This document shows, in pieces, positions 41,818 through 53,584 of a DNA stretch of 64,000 bases. The DNA is from Rhea pennata (Eukaryota > Chordata > Aves > Rheiformes > Rheidae), in contig NW_026907681.1 of NCBI RefSeq assembly GCF_028389875.1, positions 1,426,001 through 1,490,000 of the forward strand. The letters run 5' to 3'. A model generated the notes under the pieces. The model was not told the DNA's origin and did not search any database. It saw nothing but the letters and a program-made list of their open reading frames with translations. Position numbers and translations under genes: made by a program. Every line of letters starts with the position of its first letter. The first letter of the stretch is position 1.

Positions 41818-43371
41818 GCAAAGAGATTAATAACAGAGTTGTCAAGTCAGGATCTTATATTTACATCTAGGCTCTAAAGCAGGGTGCTCCTGTCACCAGA
41901 AGCCCAGGGCTCCAGTTGGTGAGCAGTAGTGGGGGCCAAAGGCTGCTGGAAACCAGGTCACCTGTTTCCAAGCCTTAATGCAAGCACAAGAATTTAAGTT
42001 TAAGCTTTGAGTTTCTGAAAAGCTTGCATGTGCCCCCCTCCCCACCCCTAAACCTGGGCAGCTCAATAAGAAAGAAACAAATTTTCTCCCCAGAGAAACT
42101 ATAAAGAAGAAGCATCCACATGTCGCAGTTAAATGCAGAGACTGACACTTTGGGGGAAAAATAATCTGGCATTTTTGTAACTGTTGAAAAAAAAAGACGC
42201 CCCTCGGTTGGATCCAAAAATCGATTTAATTGCCTAAATGAGGATTTTGACCAGTCGCTAAAATTCCAGAGGCGTCTAATTCCTGTAGCAGGTACTTCTC
42301 GGATTCTCCTGAGCGCCCCACGAGCCCCTTGCAGGCCAGCGAGGGGCAATGCCAACACCTGCCCTGCGCAGACGAGCACCCAGATCCTTCATGCGCCACA
42401 ACTGGCATCAGCAGGTAGGTTTGGTCCCGACCCTAAGGACTGCGCGGAGCGGGCTTCAATCATGCTGGATTAGCACGGGCTGAAGCGTTTTGCTCATTTA
42501 GGGCTTTCAGGAACCTGGGATCCCACCGGGTCCTGTTTTCTTCCTTTCTTACACCAGCAACGGTGAAAAGATGCCCTCTGTCCTCTTGCAGTGGGGCCCC
42601 ACTACACCGCCACTGGTTTAGGAACATTTTGCATGTTTGTCCCCTTACAGACCTAGAAAATCCTCCTGAATTTTAAGGTTGGTATCATATATCGCTGAAG
42701 CTGGAATCTTTTAACATAAAACGTATTGCCTACACATTATCAAAGTATTCTTGGAAATGACTTGTGTTTTGATACCAAAGTGTATATACAGACCAGAATA
42801 AAGGGAGGTGCAAATAAGATCCTGTCATTTGCCTAACACTGCCATTTGCCTAGGGAGGTATCTGCTTGCATGAAAAAACACAGCAACTTCATGTGCCAGA
42901 CGCTGGCTTCTTCATCCGACACCAGCTGGATCTGGTGAAATAAAAGGGAAAAGCATGGTAAAATTCCATTAAGCATGCTAAACATGCTATCTTATAACCA
43001 GTACACTGTGACCTGTCTGCAGACTGTGAATCAAAAGTGAAATTACCAAGAAGTGATCTTGCCTCTAATCCATAGGCCCCAAATAGGCAAGAGTGGACGC
43101 AGAGGCGCAGTCTAACGGGCGACAGATGTGTGTTTGTTCACGCGTATACCAGAGAAGCCTGTAAAGTCTAAAAAAAAAAAAAAAATCACCAGTTAGTTGC
43201 AGTAAAGTTTCTGTGGGAAAAGCAAAGCTGAAACAGTTTTTAAAAAGCTAAAAATCATCTCCTGAACTATCACGTTACCGAGCTCCAAGACTAACCTGAT
43301 CTTAAAGGCAGAAAGATGATCAATTAGCTGAACTGGAATTTAAACTATAGCCTATATCAAGGTACACTCAC
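41818..43371. other. Region between LRRC52 and the NUF2 fragment
   Basis: AATAAA hexamers at about 42798 and 42938 on the plus strand are candidate LRRC52 poly(A) signals. No further NUF2 exon is found, although the next exons of a complete minus-strand NUF2 would be expected here. A 16-base A run lies at about 43170. Confidence 0.55.
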
Positions 43372-46300
43372 CAATTTTCGGGTCCTCTCTGCAATATCTG
43401 ACTTTTTTTGTGAGATCACTTCTTGCAAAGCTGTCTAACAAGAAAAGAAACAAAGCAACAAACTTACAACAGGAACATCTTTTCAACTGCTACCTCCTTT
43501 ACTCTTCCAGCTTAGATCTGTCAACAGAACAGACAATTGCCCTAGTGTGGGTTAAGACTCTTTCAGGGGAAGAGCTACCTTATACTAAGCTAATCTCCCA
43601 GATGCAAGCCACAGTTAAGGTCATACACCTCACTGCTATTTAAATCTCACTGATAGTTTCTCTGGAATGCCACAACTAGCAGATAAAATAGCAGTCTGTA
43701 GAAACTTAAAATATAGGGAAGGAAAACATTGTTGAAAAGCCACTGGAACATCAAGGAGGCAGGCAGCCGTAGGTGACTTGGAGTAGGGGTGACAGATGGC
43801 ACTAACTTCGGAAGGTTCTCTCCATCAGAGTGGGCAGGCAGAACAGAAAACAAGAACATAGCCCATAGCTCCCAAGAGCCAAAACAGCTACCTCTGTACT
43901 ACGCAGTGCTATCAGCACCCTTCTCTGTACTACCACGCCAAAGCCTTTTCGGCATGCTTGCATGTCTCACTTGCCATCCCAGCTCCATCCCAACCAGCAA
44001 ATACTGGTGCCATTTTACTTCCTCTGCTCTCATCAGCCCTTGTGGTTTGTTACACACACCCAATCTTCTTTGCCAGAGGTCATGTTTTTACTTTGAGAAG
44101 GCCTACATTAATACACCAGGTCTCCAGTAATAAGAAGGTGAAACATGGTTAATATTAAAAGCAGACAGACGGCTTACAGTAGCACCTCCAAAAAAAAAAA
44201 AAAAATACTAACCAGATTTTCATTTCTCTGAAGTGACAGAAAAGGTTACCTGTGAGACCTAGAAGAAAGCTGCCCTTGCTGGAAAGTAGCATTCTTCCCT
44301 ACCAACACCACCTTGGCTTTTTTTTCTTTCTTTTTTTTTTTTTTTTTTTTAAGAGCCTTTCCTTGGGTAACCCTTCTTAGGCCTCAGTCTATTTCCCAAC
44401 ATAGTTCACCCTCAGTTCTGAGTAAACCCTTCATATTCTGTTCCTTTTAACAAGAAAAGAGGTGCCTCTCCATTCACCACAACAATGTATTTCAAAAGAA
44501 AAGACCCTAGCTCTGATTCCAAGCATGTTTCACATCACTTATGGGTAAACAAAGAGGTAAGGGGAGGGATTAAAAAGAATGTGGTGTTGTAATACCTTTT
44601 TTGTTTTAAATCAGAAAAGTCCTCTTTATCCTTCACAAAAGTAGGGGAAGGGGACAAAACAAACAAAACCAACACAAAAATAAGGAACACCTGTGATCAG
44701 AAGCTACAGCAGCATTCCAGAGAAAGGGGTAAAGAGATCATACCGTTTTCCGACGATAGTCGTGGTTTAGCAGTTGCTGCAATTCCTGAATGTCATCAGA
44801 CAGCTGCCTGAACTCTGCTTGCTCTTCTACAGGAACAGTGCTAAGCAAACATAAATAAATAAATAACACAACCACACACTGAGATATTGACAGTGTCAGC
44901 ATTATTAGCAAAATCGATAGATTAGTGAGGCTAGAACAACCACTCTAGAAAGAATTCATCCTTAAGAGCTTAGACGATCAAAATGATGGTTTCTAATTTA
45001 AGATCCACCACAGTCTCTGAGCTACAAAATACAGTTTTCCTCTCACAGCAACCAGGCACTCCCAAAGTCTTATTCTTTGCTCACAACAGCTCTTCTGGCC
45101 TCTCACCAGACAAGCCCCTCCTCTAACAGGGCACAACCCAACAGAAACTGCTTTATACTTCCGGGCTTGCTTCCCAAAGAGGCTAAACAGCAAAGTCAAG
45201 TGCCAGTGGAGAAGCTGAGTCTGCCCAGACTAAGCTAAACAGGCTTGGAGGAAAGCTCAAAAATATTACTTCGCTTTGAGAACCAAGCTACAAAGCATGG
45301 AGGTGCACATGCTGAGAACGTGTGATGGGGTAAGGGAGAGAAGGTAGACAGTTTGAAAGAAAACTCTCCTAGGAAAGCAAGATATGTTTCACTGCCAGGA
45401 AACAAAGCTAACTACTGTCTCAACTTACTGCCTCTACACCGTCTGCCCTTCACAGCAAGCTAGTCCCACACACACCAAAGCCCACACCCGTTACTCAAAG
45501 CAAGTACTTTTCTTCTAGTCCAAGAGGAACTACCACCTCAGCTGTCACAGACAAGCAGAAGGGAGGTAGAGGGGCCAAACTTCTGAGCACCGGTTGGGCT
45601 GTCCACTATCTACACCAGGTGCAGAGAAGCCTGTTGTTCTCGGTCTGCTCTATCAAACCACAAAGCTCAACTAGTAAGTTCCCAGTTGCACACCCCACAC
45701 ATGCACTGGGAACAGGAGAGCTAGCCAAGAAGGTTAGTGCAACTCAGCTCCTACTCCTTATACTCACTTCAGCTTCTCCAGCTTCACTGCTGCCTCTTGA
45801 TTTGCTGTCTCCAGCTGTTGCAGTTTCTCCATAGCTCATTTCTGCAAGTTAATTACGTGGAGATGTTTTTATTCTAGGGGAACACCGTTTACATTTTGGG
45901 TTCTCTCTGAGCTCTGCTAATCACGTATTTCATTTGAAACGCACCATCTCTAAACCCACAGGAAAACCCCAGCGTGTTTCTAAAACATGCAATTAAGAAG
46001 TACAACCTCTATGTTCTCAAACTGAGGTTAACATTCCTTATGTTTTAGCAAGCATCAGGAGTAACACAGCCCCGAATCTTACATAGTTCGCCTGTAAATC
46101 CAAGTAGACTCCACGGCGTGATTCTCGAAAATGTATAAAGTTGAGAATGCCACTCAAGAAGCGAGCTGTCCTCTTTGCTTCTGAAATTAGAATTGCAAGT
46201 CATCACTGTTTTGGTCTCCATGCATATTGCAATCACTTAGGAAAAGGTGGGCCAAGCATAATTCACAGAGGAGGCAAGGGATCGCAGAAACAGGGCTTGT

Positions 46301-46765
46301 CTTCCTCTGCCCCCCCAGCAGGAACATCAGTAACGGGCAACACTCTCACAAGCTAAGACAGACCCAGAAGTGAAAGCGTTCTTCACAACAGCCTGTCCTA
46401 AGCTTTGCGGCGCAGCAGAATCGCCGCAGCTGGGAACCGCGGAGACGGAAGAGCAGCTTTCACCATCTAACCGCTCCCTGCGGAGGTATTTGCCTAAGGA
46501 CTCCAGAGAGAACTCCACAGAGTTCAGGCTACTTTCCACGGCCACGTATTCCCACACCATTTCAAGAGTGCCACAGCTTGATGGACAAACTACTAGCAGT
46601 CGAGTGCCAAGCGGGCAGGAAAGCAGCCTGCCTGTCAAGTGCCACCACCCCAATCCCCCTACACTCCCACACAGGACAGACAGCATCACAAGCACTTGCT
46701 TACTTGGACTTAGAACATCAGCAATCTCAAAGTCATTAACATGGCACACCGGGAGAAAGCGCTCC
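43372..46765 (-). pseudogene. NUF2: NUF2 fragment: five internal exons with a nonsense codon
   Basis: Five exons join in phase on the minus strand: 46704-46765, 46083-46180, 45768-45841, 44744-44840 and 43372-43434. They encode [72 protein letters not shown] and QEVISQKKSDI. All align with the calponin-homology end and first coiled coil of NUF2, a subunit of the NDC80 kinetochore complex that binds microtubules. All splice sites are canonical. The third exon has an in-frame TGA at its second codon (complement of 45836-45838). No exon for the first part of the CH domain or for the rest of the coiled coil is found. It is most likely a partial duplicate. Confidence 0.85.
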
Positions 46766-47266
46766 CTGCAAGGAAGCAAAACATAGATCTATCTGCAGCG
46801 ACCATTGCAGTTTTTGTGCTATAGTCGCTCACTCAAAAGAGATTTTCTCCTCTTACCCCAGAGCCCAGGTGCAGTAAGCACGCAACAACAAGTCCTCTCA
46901 GGAGACTAACACAGTACGATCGCCTGCACAGATTAGTGTTTAACGCTCCCATCCCTGCAGCAAAGGTATCTCGAATTCGGGGGGCAAGTTCACCTAACAA
47001 GGGCTTCAGACCCCTTTTTGGGTATGATGATGAACTTCTGGCCATTCGCGGTACCCCCAGGCGCTCCAACCCGCCCTTTCACTCCCCCACCCTCTAAATC
47101 AAGTCACTAACGCAGCCTCCTAGTCCTCACAGTAAAGGTAACGCATCGATTTAGACAAAAGACAGCTGCCAAGGTTTTTCTTTTCTATTACAACCTTGCT
47201 GCCTCTTGCTCGCCTGCAAATTTCATTTTGCTCCAAACCAGAGAGCACAGAAAGCGCTGCAGCCAC
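46766..47266. other. Host DNA between the NUF2 fragment and the plus-strand provirus
   Basis: No NUF2 exon or other feature recognised. The last bases before the LTR are gcagccac. Confidence 0.5.
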
Positions 47267-47872
47267 TGTAATAAATTGTAACTATTTGTTCATTGTTTAG
47301 AAGGAGGTTTTACAACAATCAGGGTTGAGACATGGTGTCAGACAAATAAATTATGGTAAGCACAAAAGCTTATATGACCCCTTGTGGAACCAGTGTCGGG
47401 GCCCTAGCTATCTTGCAGGACTATGAAGAGCTGAAGTAAGCAACAAGCTGCTCAGAGGTTTTGAAGGTAAAAGGACGAAGAAAAGATAAGCAGGCACCTG
47501 TAATTTTCTCACAGAACAGCATCCCAAAAGGGAGTCAACACAACAGATAAGCAAACCCCTGTGATCACTCACAAGGAGACAAACCAAAATAAAGAGACAA
47601 AAGAAGACCACGGCCTTCCTCTCCACGACCACCAGAGAGCTTCAGACGACCCCCCCAGCAACTCACACATGCGCGGGACGCACCGGGAGATTACAACGCA
47701 GACTATAAGGGGGGGACTGTGTGTGAGGGAGGCGCGCGCCGTTGGCGGAGCTGAGACTCCCCGGCCGCCCAGCGCTGTTTTGCTTGTGGCTGCTTACTTA
47801 ATTAAATAAATTGTTCACATGATTTAACAAACTCTCTGTATGAATTAACCTTCAAGAGAGTAACTTATGACA
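47267..47872 (+). mobile_element. 5' LTR, histidine-primed provirus (plus copy)
   Basis: 606-bp LTR from TGTAATAAATTG to TTATGACA, with TATAAGG near 47704 and AATAAA at about 47805. It lacks 28 bp (a GGAGG-flanked block) present in its 3' LTR, otherwise they are close, so the insertion is recent in evolutionary terms. Confidence 0.93.
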
Positions 47873-47876
47873 AATT

Positions 47877-47894
47877 TGGTGCTGTGACTCGGAT
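47877..47894 (+). promoter_or_regulatory. Primer-binding site, histidine tRNA type, plus copy
   Basis: TGGTGCTGTGACTCGGAT, one mismatch (T for C) to the perfect tRNA-His site of the minus copy. Confidence 0.9.
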
Positions 47895-48262
47895 GAAGGC
47901 AATGGACTGAAAAGCTCTTCGGAAGGGGAGGCGCCCCGCCGAGTTCGGCGGCCTCTGCCGAGAGCGATTTTCACTCAAGCCCTTCACCGACGAACCCTAA
48001 ATTAGCCACAAGCAAAAAAAAAAGAGCCGGCAACCCCAAGTAATCTTTGTGCACGAAGACCGAATGAAGACTCAGGATTGAGTAAGTATAGGCCGGTGAT
48101 CCATTCGGTTGGGGTTGGGTATCCCGGAGTACACGTGAGAGACATCCAGTAAGGACGAAGCGAGTGCGGACCCCTCGGTAGTGCGGTTCCCATATCCCGC
48201 GAGGGACTGGGCCACAAAAAGGGGGAAGCGGTGTGTGTGTGTGTGTGAAGGTACTCCGGAAG

Positions 48263-49723
48263 ATGGGACAGAAGAAAAGTAAGCCTTCTGGTCCCATGGG
48301 TGGGGGAGTTTGTAGTGGAGGCTTACCTCCCATTCCCCCAGATAGCCCACTAGGATTGATGATTAAATATTGGGATGATTCCCCTTCTAGGCGGGGAAAA
48401 AGTAAAGTTAAGATGATATATTATTGTATTGAAGTCTGGGGCAACAAACCTATAAAAGGAGAAAGTGTTTTCTGGCCCCCTTTTGGTTCATCTGAGGACT
48501 GGATATGCCAGGCCCCAAATAGTTACATAAATTCAAAGGAGCCCTTCAGCTTAGAAGAGAGTGAGTGTGCACACCTCTGGATAAATCCAGAGGCGAGAAC
48601 CCTTTTATACCCATTAAAAGAAAAAGGAGGGCGGGGGAAAAGGAAGCGAGAATTAGAGATCCCATTATCGCCACCCCCTTATATACTCCCTCCTATACCT
48701 ACGGCCCCTTCTCTTCCCGGGCCGACCGAACTTCCGTCCTCGGGGGAGTCGGATGGCGAGGCTAACCCTAGTCCCCAGAGACCAGTAACTAGGAGTCAGA
48801 CTAGAGCACAGGGGTTAAGTCTCGAAGGAGGATTACATCCACTGCGGGAAATAGCTATGGGAGGACCCCAACCGGGGACGGGATATGTAGCTGTCCCCAT
48901 TAATTCCGGGGACATGAGAGATTTTAAGAAGGAAATGGGAAACCTACTAGAAGACCGACTGGGAGTGGCAGAGCAGGTGGACCAGTTTCTAGGACCAAAT
49001 ATTTACACTTGGGAGGAGCTACAGTCCATCCTGGGAATCCTGTTCACAATTGAGGAAAGAGGGATGATTAGGCGAGCTGGCATGCGAATCTGGGACCAAC
49101 AACACCAGCAAGGTCCGGCAGCAGATGTTAAGTGGCCGATGCAGTCGCCTAATTGGAATAACCAGGACCCAATCCATCGCGGTCATATGCAAGACTTAAG
49201 AACCATTATCATTCAGGGGATAAGGGAATCAGTCCCAAGGGGACAGAATACTAATAAGGCTTTTAATGAACAGCAAAGGCGGGATGAGACCCTGACAGAA
49301 TGGTTAGAAAGGCTGCGAAAAAGCTTGCAGTTGTATAGTGGCTTAGATCCAGGGACTCCTGTGGGAGGGGCCTTACTTAAAACTCAGTTTGTGGCCAAAT
49401 CCTGGACGGACATTAGGAAAAAGTTAGAGAAAATAGAGGACTGGCAAGATAAGGGTTTAGATGAACTCCTGAGAGAGGCACAGAAGGTGTATGTTAGGAG
49501 AGAGGATGAAAAAGAGAAGAAACAAGTACGAATGATGGTGGCAGCAGTACGGGAAGGTCAAAGAGGAAGGCCTAGGATGGTGCGTGGGAAGCTTGAGAGA
49601 AAAGAAGGGAGAAATGGTCAGGGACAAAGAAATGTGATCTGTTTTTATTGTAATAGAAAGGGTCATATTAAGAGGGAATGTCGACAGAGAAAAGAGGATG
49701 AGAAGATGTTCAAGGATGAGTAG
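48263..49723 (+). CDS. gag: ERV gag, full-length open frame, plus copy
   Basis: 486 codons are open from ATG 48263 to TAG 49721-49723. The ATG gives MGQKKSK, an N-myristoylation type start for membrane targeting of matrix. An upstream start at 48233 lies in a GT-repeat and would hide the Gly, so it is not chosen. Next come a proline-rich part with an SPPPY late-domain motif (PPxY, recruits NEDD4-type ligases), capsid, and a single zinc knuckle (CFYCNRKGHIKREC). This is the only complete gag in the window. It could in principle encode a full structural polyprotein. Confidence 0.9.
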   Translation: MGQKKSKPSGPMGGGVCSGGLPPIPPDSPLGLMIKYWDDSPSRRGKSKVKMIYYCIEVWGNKPIKGESVFWPPFGSSEDWICQAPNSYINSKEPFSLEESECAHLWINPEARTLLYPLKEKGGRGKRKRELEIPLSPPPYILPPIPTAPSLPGPTELPSSGESDGEANPSPQRPVTRSQTRAQGLSLEGGLHPLREIAMGGPQPGTGYVAVPINSGDMRDFKKEMGNLLEDRLGVAEQVDQFLGPNIYTWEELQSILGILFTIEERGMIRRAGMRIWDQQHQQGPAADVKWPMQSPNWNNQDPIHRGHMQDLRTIIIQGIRESVPRGQNTNKAFNEQQRRDETLTEWLERLRKSLQLYSGLDPGTPVGGALLKTQFVAKSWTDIRKKLEKIEDWQDKGLDELLREAQKVYVRREDEKEKKQVRMMVAAVREGQRGRPRMVRGKLERKEGRNGQGQRNVICFYCNRKGHIKRECRQRKEDEKMFKDE

Positions 49724-49756
49724 GGGTGTCAGGGGCTCTATTTGCTGGGGACCCGG

Positions 49757-49781
49757 AAAAAAAAAAAAAAAAAAAAAAAAA
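49757..49781 (+). repeat. A25 homopolymer at the gag-pro junction
   Basis: 25 consecutive A replace a short gagaaaaaaacgag seen in the minus copy. The change in length throws protease out of the gag phase. Confidence 0.9.
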
Positions 49782-50648
49782 GAGCCCTTGATAAAATTAA
49801 AAGTGGGTCCCCAGCGTGAGGAAATGGAATTCCTCATAGACACAGGGGCTGAAAGATCTACGGTCCAAACCTTACCTTTAGGGTGTAAGGCCTCGGCAGA
49901 AAGGGTACAAGTAATTGGGGCAAAAGGAGAACCATTTGGGGTCCCCGTTATAAAAGAAGTATTAATCGAATCAGGTTCCAAGATAGGTGTTGGACCTTTA
50001 CTTTTGGTACCCGAAGCTGAGTATAACCTGTTAGGTAGAGATTTGATAATAGAAAAAGGCATTAGTTTAGAAGTGATAGATAATAGGCTACAATTTAAAT
50101 TGTGTCCTCTCTGAATAGAGGATGAACAAAGCATAAACCCGGAAGTTTGGTACGCTCCAGACAGTGTGGGTAAATTGAATATTAAACCTTTTAAGGTAAC
50201 TATAACCAACTCGGGTGTACCAATGAGAATTAAGCAATATCCCCTGTCCGAAGAGGGCAGGCGGGGATTAAAACCTGAGATTCGGAGGTTACTACAACAG
50301 GGGCTATTGGAACCTTGTATGTCCCCTTTTAATACCCCAATATTACCAGTAAGGAAAAAGGATGGCAAATATAGATTGGTGCATGATTTGAGGGAAATCA
50401 ATAAGAGAACTGTGACTAGGCTTCCAGTAGTAGCGAATCCACATACTCTATTAAATCAGTTACACCTGGATGATCAATGGTATAGTGTGATAGATTTGAA
50501 GGATGCGTTTTGGGCATGTCCTTTGGATGAGAGCAGTAGGGATTATTTTGCCTTTGAATGGGAGGACCCGGATACCCATAGAAAACAGCAACTACGATGG
50601 ACTGTCCTCCCTCAAGGATTTACCGAATCCCCAAATTTATTCGGATAG
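49762..50648 (+). pseudogene. pol: Protease and 5' reverse transcriptase, plus copy
   Basis: Protease has the DTG active site at 49839-49847 in LIDTGAERS. A TGA at 50112-50114 corresponds to CGA in the minus copy, a CpG-type change. RT opens again at 50166 with VHDLREINKRT and LPQGF, and stops at TAG 50647-50649 where the minus copy has CAG. Confidence 0.88.
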
Positions 50649-50649
50649 G

Positions 50650-51164
50650 CCCTGGAACAGATTCTGCAGGACTATAATAAAGTGCCGGGAGTGACATTAG
50701 TACAGTATGTGGATGACCTGTTGATAGCAGGAAAGGATGAAGAAGTGGTAAGGCAGGCTAGCGTCCAGTTGTTAAATTTTCTTAGCCTGCAAGGGTTGAA
50801 AGTTTCAAAATCAAAGTTGCAGTTTGTAGAGAAGGAGGTAAGATATCTGGGCCATCGATTAAGTGGGGGGACTAAGAGACTGGATCCGGAGAGAATTAGT
50901 GGTATCCTGGCTCTGAAGGCCCCAACAACAAAGAGGCAAGTACGGCAGCTGTTAGGATTAACTGGGTATTGTCGGCAGTGGATAGAGGATTATAGCGGAA
51001 AGGTCAAATTCCTCTACAATAAATTAAATAAGGATGGATTACTTAAGTGGACAGAAGAAGATGAAGAGCATTTAAGAAAAATTAAAAGAGGAACTAATGC
51101 ATCCCCCAGTATTAAGCTTTCCAGATTTAAGAAAGCCATTCTTTTTATTCGTAAACAGCACTGA
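50650..51164 (+). pseudogene. pol: Reverse transcriptase, catalytic to connection part, plus copy
   Basis: Contains QYVDDLLIAG with the YVDD box at 50706-50717, then LGHRLSGG and LLGLTGYCRQW in the thumb region. The frame shifts near 51100 into the RNase H-integrase frame. Confidence 0.88.
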
Positions 51165-52902
51165 GGGTACTGCCTATGGAGTACTTGCCCAAGAATGGGT
51201 GGGAAGTAAAAAGCCAGTTTCCTATTTATCCAAATTACTGGACCCGGTTAGCCGGGGCTGGCCTAGCTGTCTGCAGGTAGTGGTGGCAGCCGCCTTATTA
51301 GTAGAAGAAGCACAGAAGATTACATTTGGAGGAGAAATTAAAGTAATATCCCCTCATAATACACGAGGGGTACTACAACAAAAAGCTGAAAAATGGATCA
51401 CGGATGCTAGATTATTAAAGTATGAAGGAATCTTAATCTCCTCTCCAAAGTTAACCTTAGAAATGACTTCCTTACAAAATCCTGCTCAGTTCCTCTATGG
51501 AGAACCAAGCGAACCCTTAGAGCATAATTGCCTCCGAAATATAGAAGAGCAAACAAAATTGCGACCTGACTTGGAAGAGATGGAGTTACCTGAGGGTGAG
51601 CGAATATTTATAGATGGCTCTTTGAGAATAGTTAAAGGAAAAAGGAAATCAGGGTATGCATTGGTGAATGGGAAGACACTCGAGGTGGTAGAATCAGGAC
51701 CCTTGAGTCCAAGCTGGTCTGCTCAGGCTTGTGAGCTATATGCTATGCTGCGAGCTTTAAAGTTGTTAAAAGGCAAAAGCGGCACGATATACACAGATTC
51801 TAAACATGCTTATGGGGTAATACATATTTTTGGTAAAATCTGGGAAGAGAGGGGACTTGTCAATTTGCAGGGGAAGGGATTGATACACCAGGAACTGATT
51901 ACTCAGGTCCTGCAGGCTATTAGAGAACCAAAAGAGATTGCTATAGTCCATGTGAAAGGACATCAGCGAGGTTTTACTCCTCAAATTAGAGGAAATAATT
52001 TGGCAGATCAGGAAGCTAAACGAGCGGCCCTGATGAGTTTACAGGTTATAAAGATGAGGGAAGACCGTTCAAATTGTGGAAAAGATTTAAAGAAGTTACC
52101 ATGTTATGATTGTTGGAAGGAATGGAGTGTCGGAGGAATACAGTGTAATTTCCTTGAGGAAGTGGCTGGGGAAGAGGCCCCTGAATGTGAACGCTGTTAT
52201 TTGCACAGACCAGTTTACTCACTGCTTTGCTTTACGCCGCTAGAAAAGAACAAGATGGTACAAATGGGTATAAAAGAAGCTGACAAAGGAAAGTGGGTAT
52301 TGCCGGATGGGCGAGAAGTACTTCCGAAGTCGGTGGCCTTGGGGGTGCTACGGAGGTTTCATGAGAACACGCACTGGGGAACTCAGGCATTGGTAGATCA
52401 ATTTGCCACAAAGTATATGTGTGTAGGAATTTACAATATAGCAAAGAGGGTTGTGAATGACTGTATAACTTGTCGAAAAGTGAATGCTCAACATGTTAGA
52501 AAAAGGGTGTTGGGAGGTCGAGAACTGGCTCATCGACCTTTTGCAAAAATCCAATTAGATTTTACAGAACTTCCAAAAACAGGACGGTACAAATATGTGC
52601 TTGTGATTGTAGACCATCTCACACATTTTGTTGAAGCATTCCCTATGGCAAGGGCTACAGCTCAGACTGTGGTAAAAATATTGCTTGAGAATATAATTCC
52701 CCAATACGGAATTGTAGAAACAATTGACTCTGATAGAGGTCCCCATTTTATATCTAAGGTGTCCCGAGAAACTATGAAAGCTTTAGGAGTAAGCTGGGAA
52801 TATAATACTCCGTGGCATCGTCAAAGCTCTGGAAAGGTGGAACGGATGAATGGTGAAATTAAAAAAAAACAACAAGTTAACAAAACTTATGCTAGAAACT
52901 AA
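51097..52902 (+). pseudogene. pol: RNase H and integrase, 601-codon frame, plus copy
   Basis: RNase H shows IFIDGSLR, ELYAMLRALK, YTDSKHAYGV and NNLADQEAK, with the gammaretrovirus-type extra helix. Integrase shows a zinc region with HENTHWG and CITCRKVN, then QLDFTELP, DHLTHFVEAFP, DSDRGPHF and RQSSGKVERMN, which hold the D, D and E positions. An expanded A run near 52860 shifts the frame just before the C-terminal domain. Confidence 0.92.
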
Positions 52903-53377
52903 AGCGTCCTGGGTAAAATGCTTACCGCTTGCTTTATTAAACATACGAACACAGCCCTGAACTGACGTGGGGCTTTCGCCTTTCGAAATGCTTTATGGTA
53001 TGCCATATGATTTAGAGATGCCTCTTGACCACCCCACTTTGCAACATACTCAATTACAGCCCTACCTAACACAGTTAATGAGCCGACGTAGAGAGTTACA
53101 GAAAAGAGGCCTAGTGGTGCAGCGACCCCCATTAGATATAGCCATACACCGAGTACAGCCCGGAGATAAAGTTCTAATCAAAACATGGAAAGAGACTTCA
53201 TTAGCACCTCGGTGGGAAGGCCCCTACGTTGTTTTGCTTACTACAGAAACAGCTGTTCGGACTGCAGAAAAAGGGTGGACTCATGCCAGCCGTGTGAAAG
53301 GACCGATCCTGGGAGAAGAGTGGAGGGCGGTTCCAGGCTCCGCCGACTTAAAATTAACGCTTAAACGGACTCGATAA
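52903..53377 (+). pseudogene. pol: Integrase C-terminal domain, plus copy
   Basis: A separate 136-codon frame (52967-53377) contains PFEMLYGMPYD and the WEGPYVVLL motif of gammaretrovirus integrases. A TGA just upstream (CCC TGA ACT near 52960) adds to the frameshift. Confidence 0.87.
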
Positions 53378-53584
53378 GTATTATTTCCCCTGTCCATGTA
53401 CCGTAACGAGAGAAGGGGCCCCACTCCTAGACAAAGGCTCTCTAACAGATTCCCCTGAAGAACACTACTGCTGCCGAGAAGAACCAATACCTTGTAGTTC
53501 GCTGCAACCGAACTGACAAGCGAGGCAGAGGAGTGCAGACGGTGGGGAGGTTAAGAGGCCAGGTAAAACATAACATTAGGAGAA

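Noticed and set aside
42900..42990. Possible further NUF2 exon before 43372
   Set aside because: An acceptor-like tttcaccag is followed by a short open frame, but it does not resemble NUF2.
46766..47266. Search for the first NUF2 exons right of the fragment
   Set aside because: No frame with the N-terminal CH-domain pattern was seen here or in 56099-57300.
48233..48262. Upstream start for gag giving 496 codons
   Set aside because: It lies in a GT repeat and would bury the N-terminal Gly needed for myristoylation; ATG 48263 fits the family.
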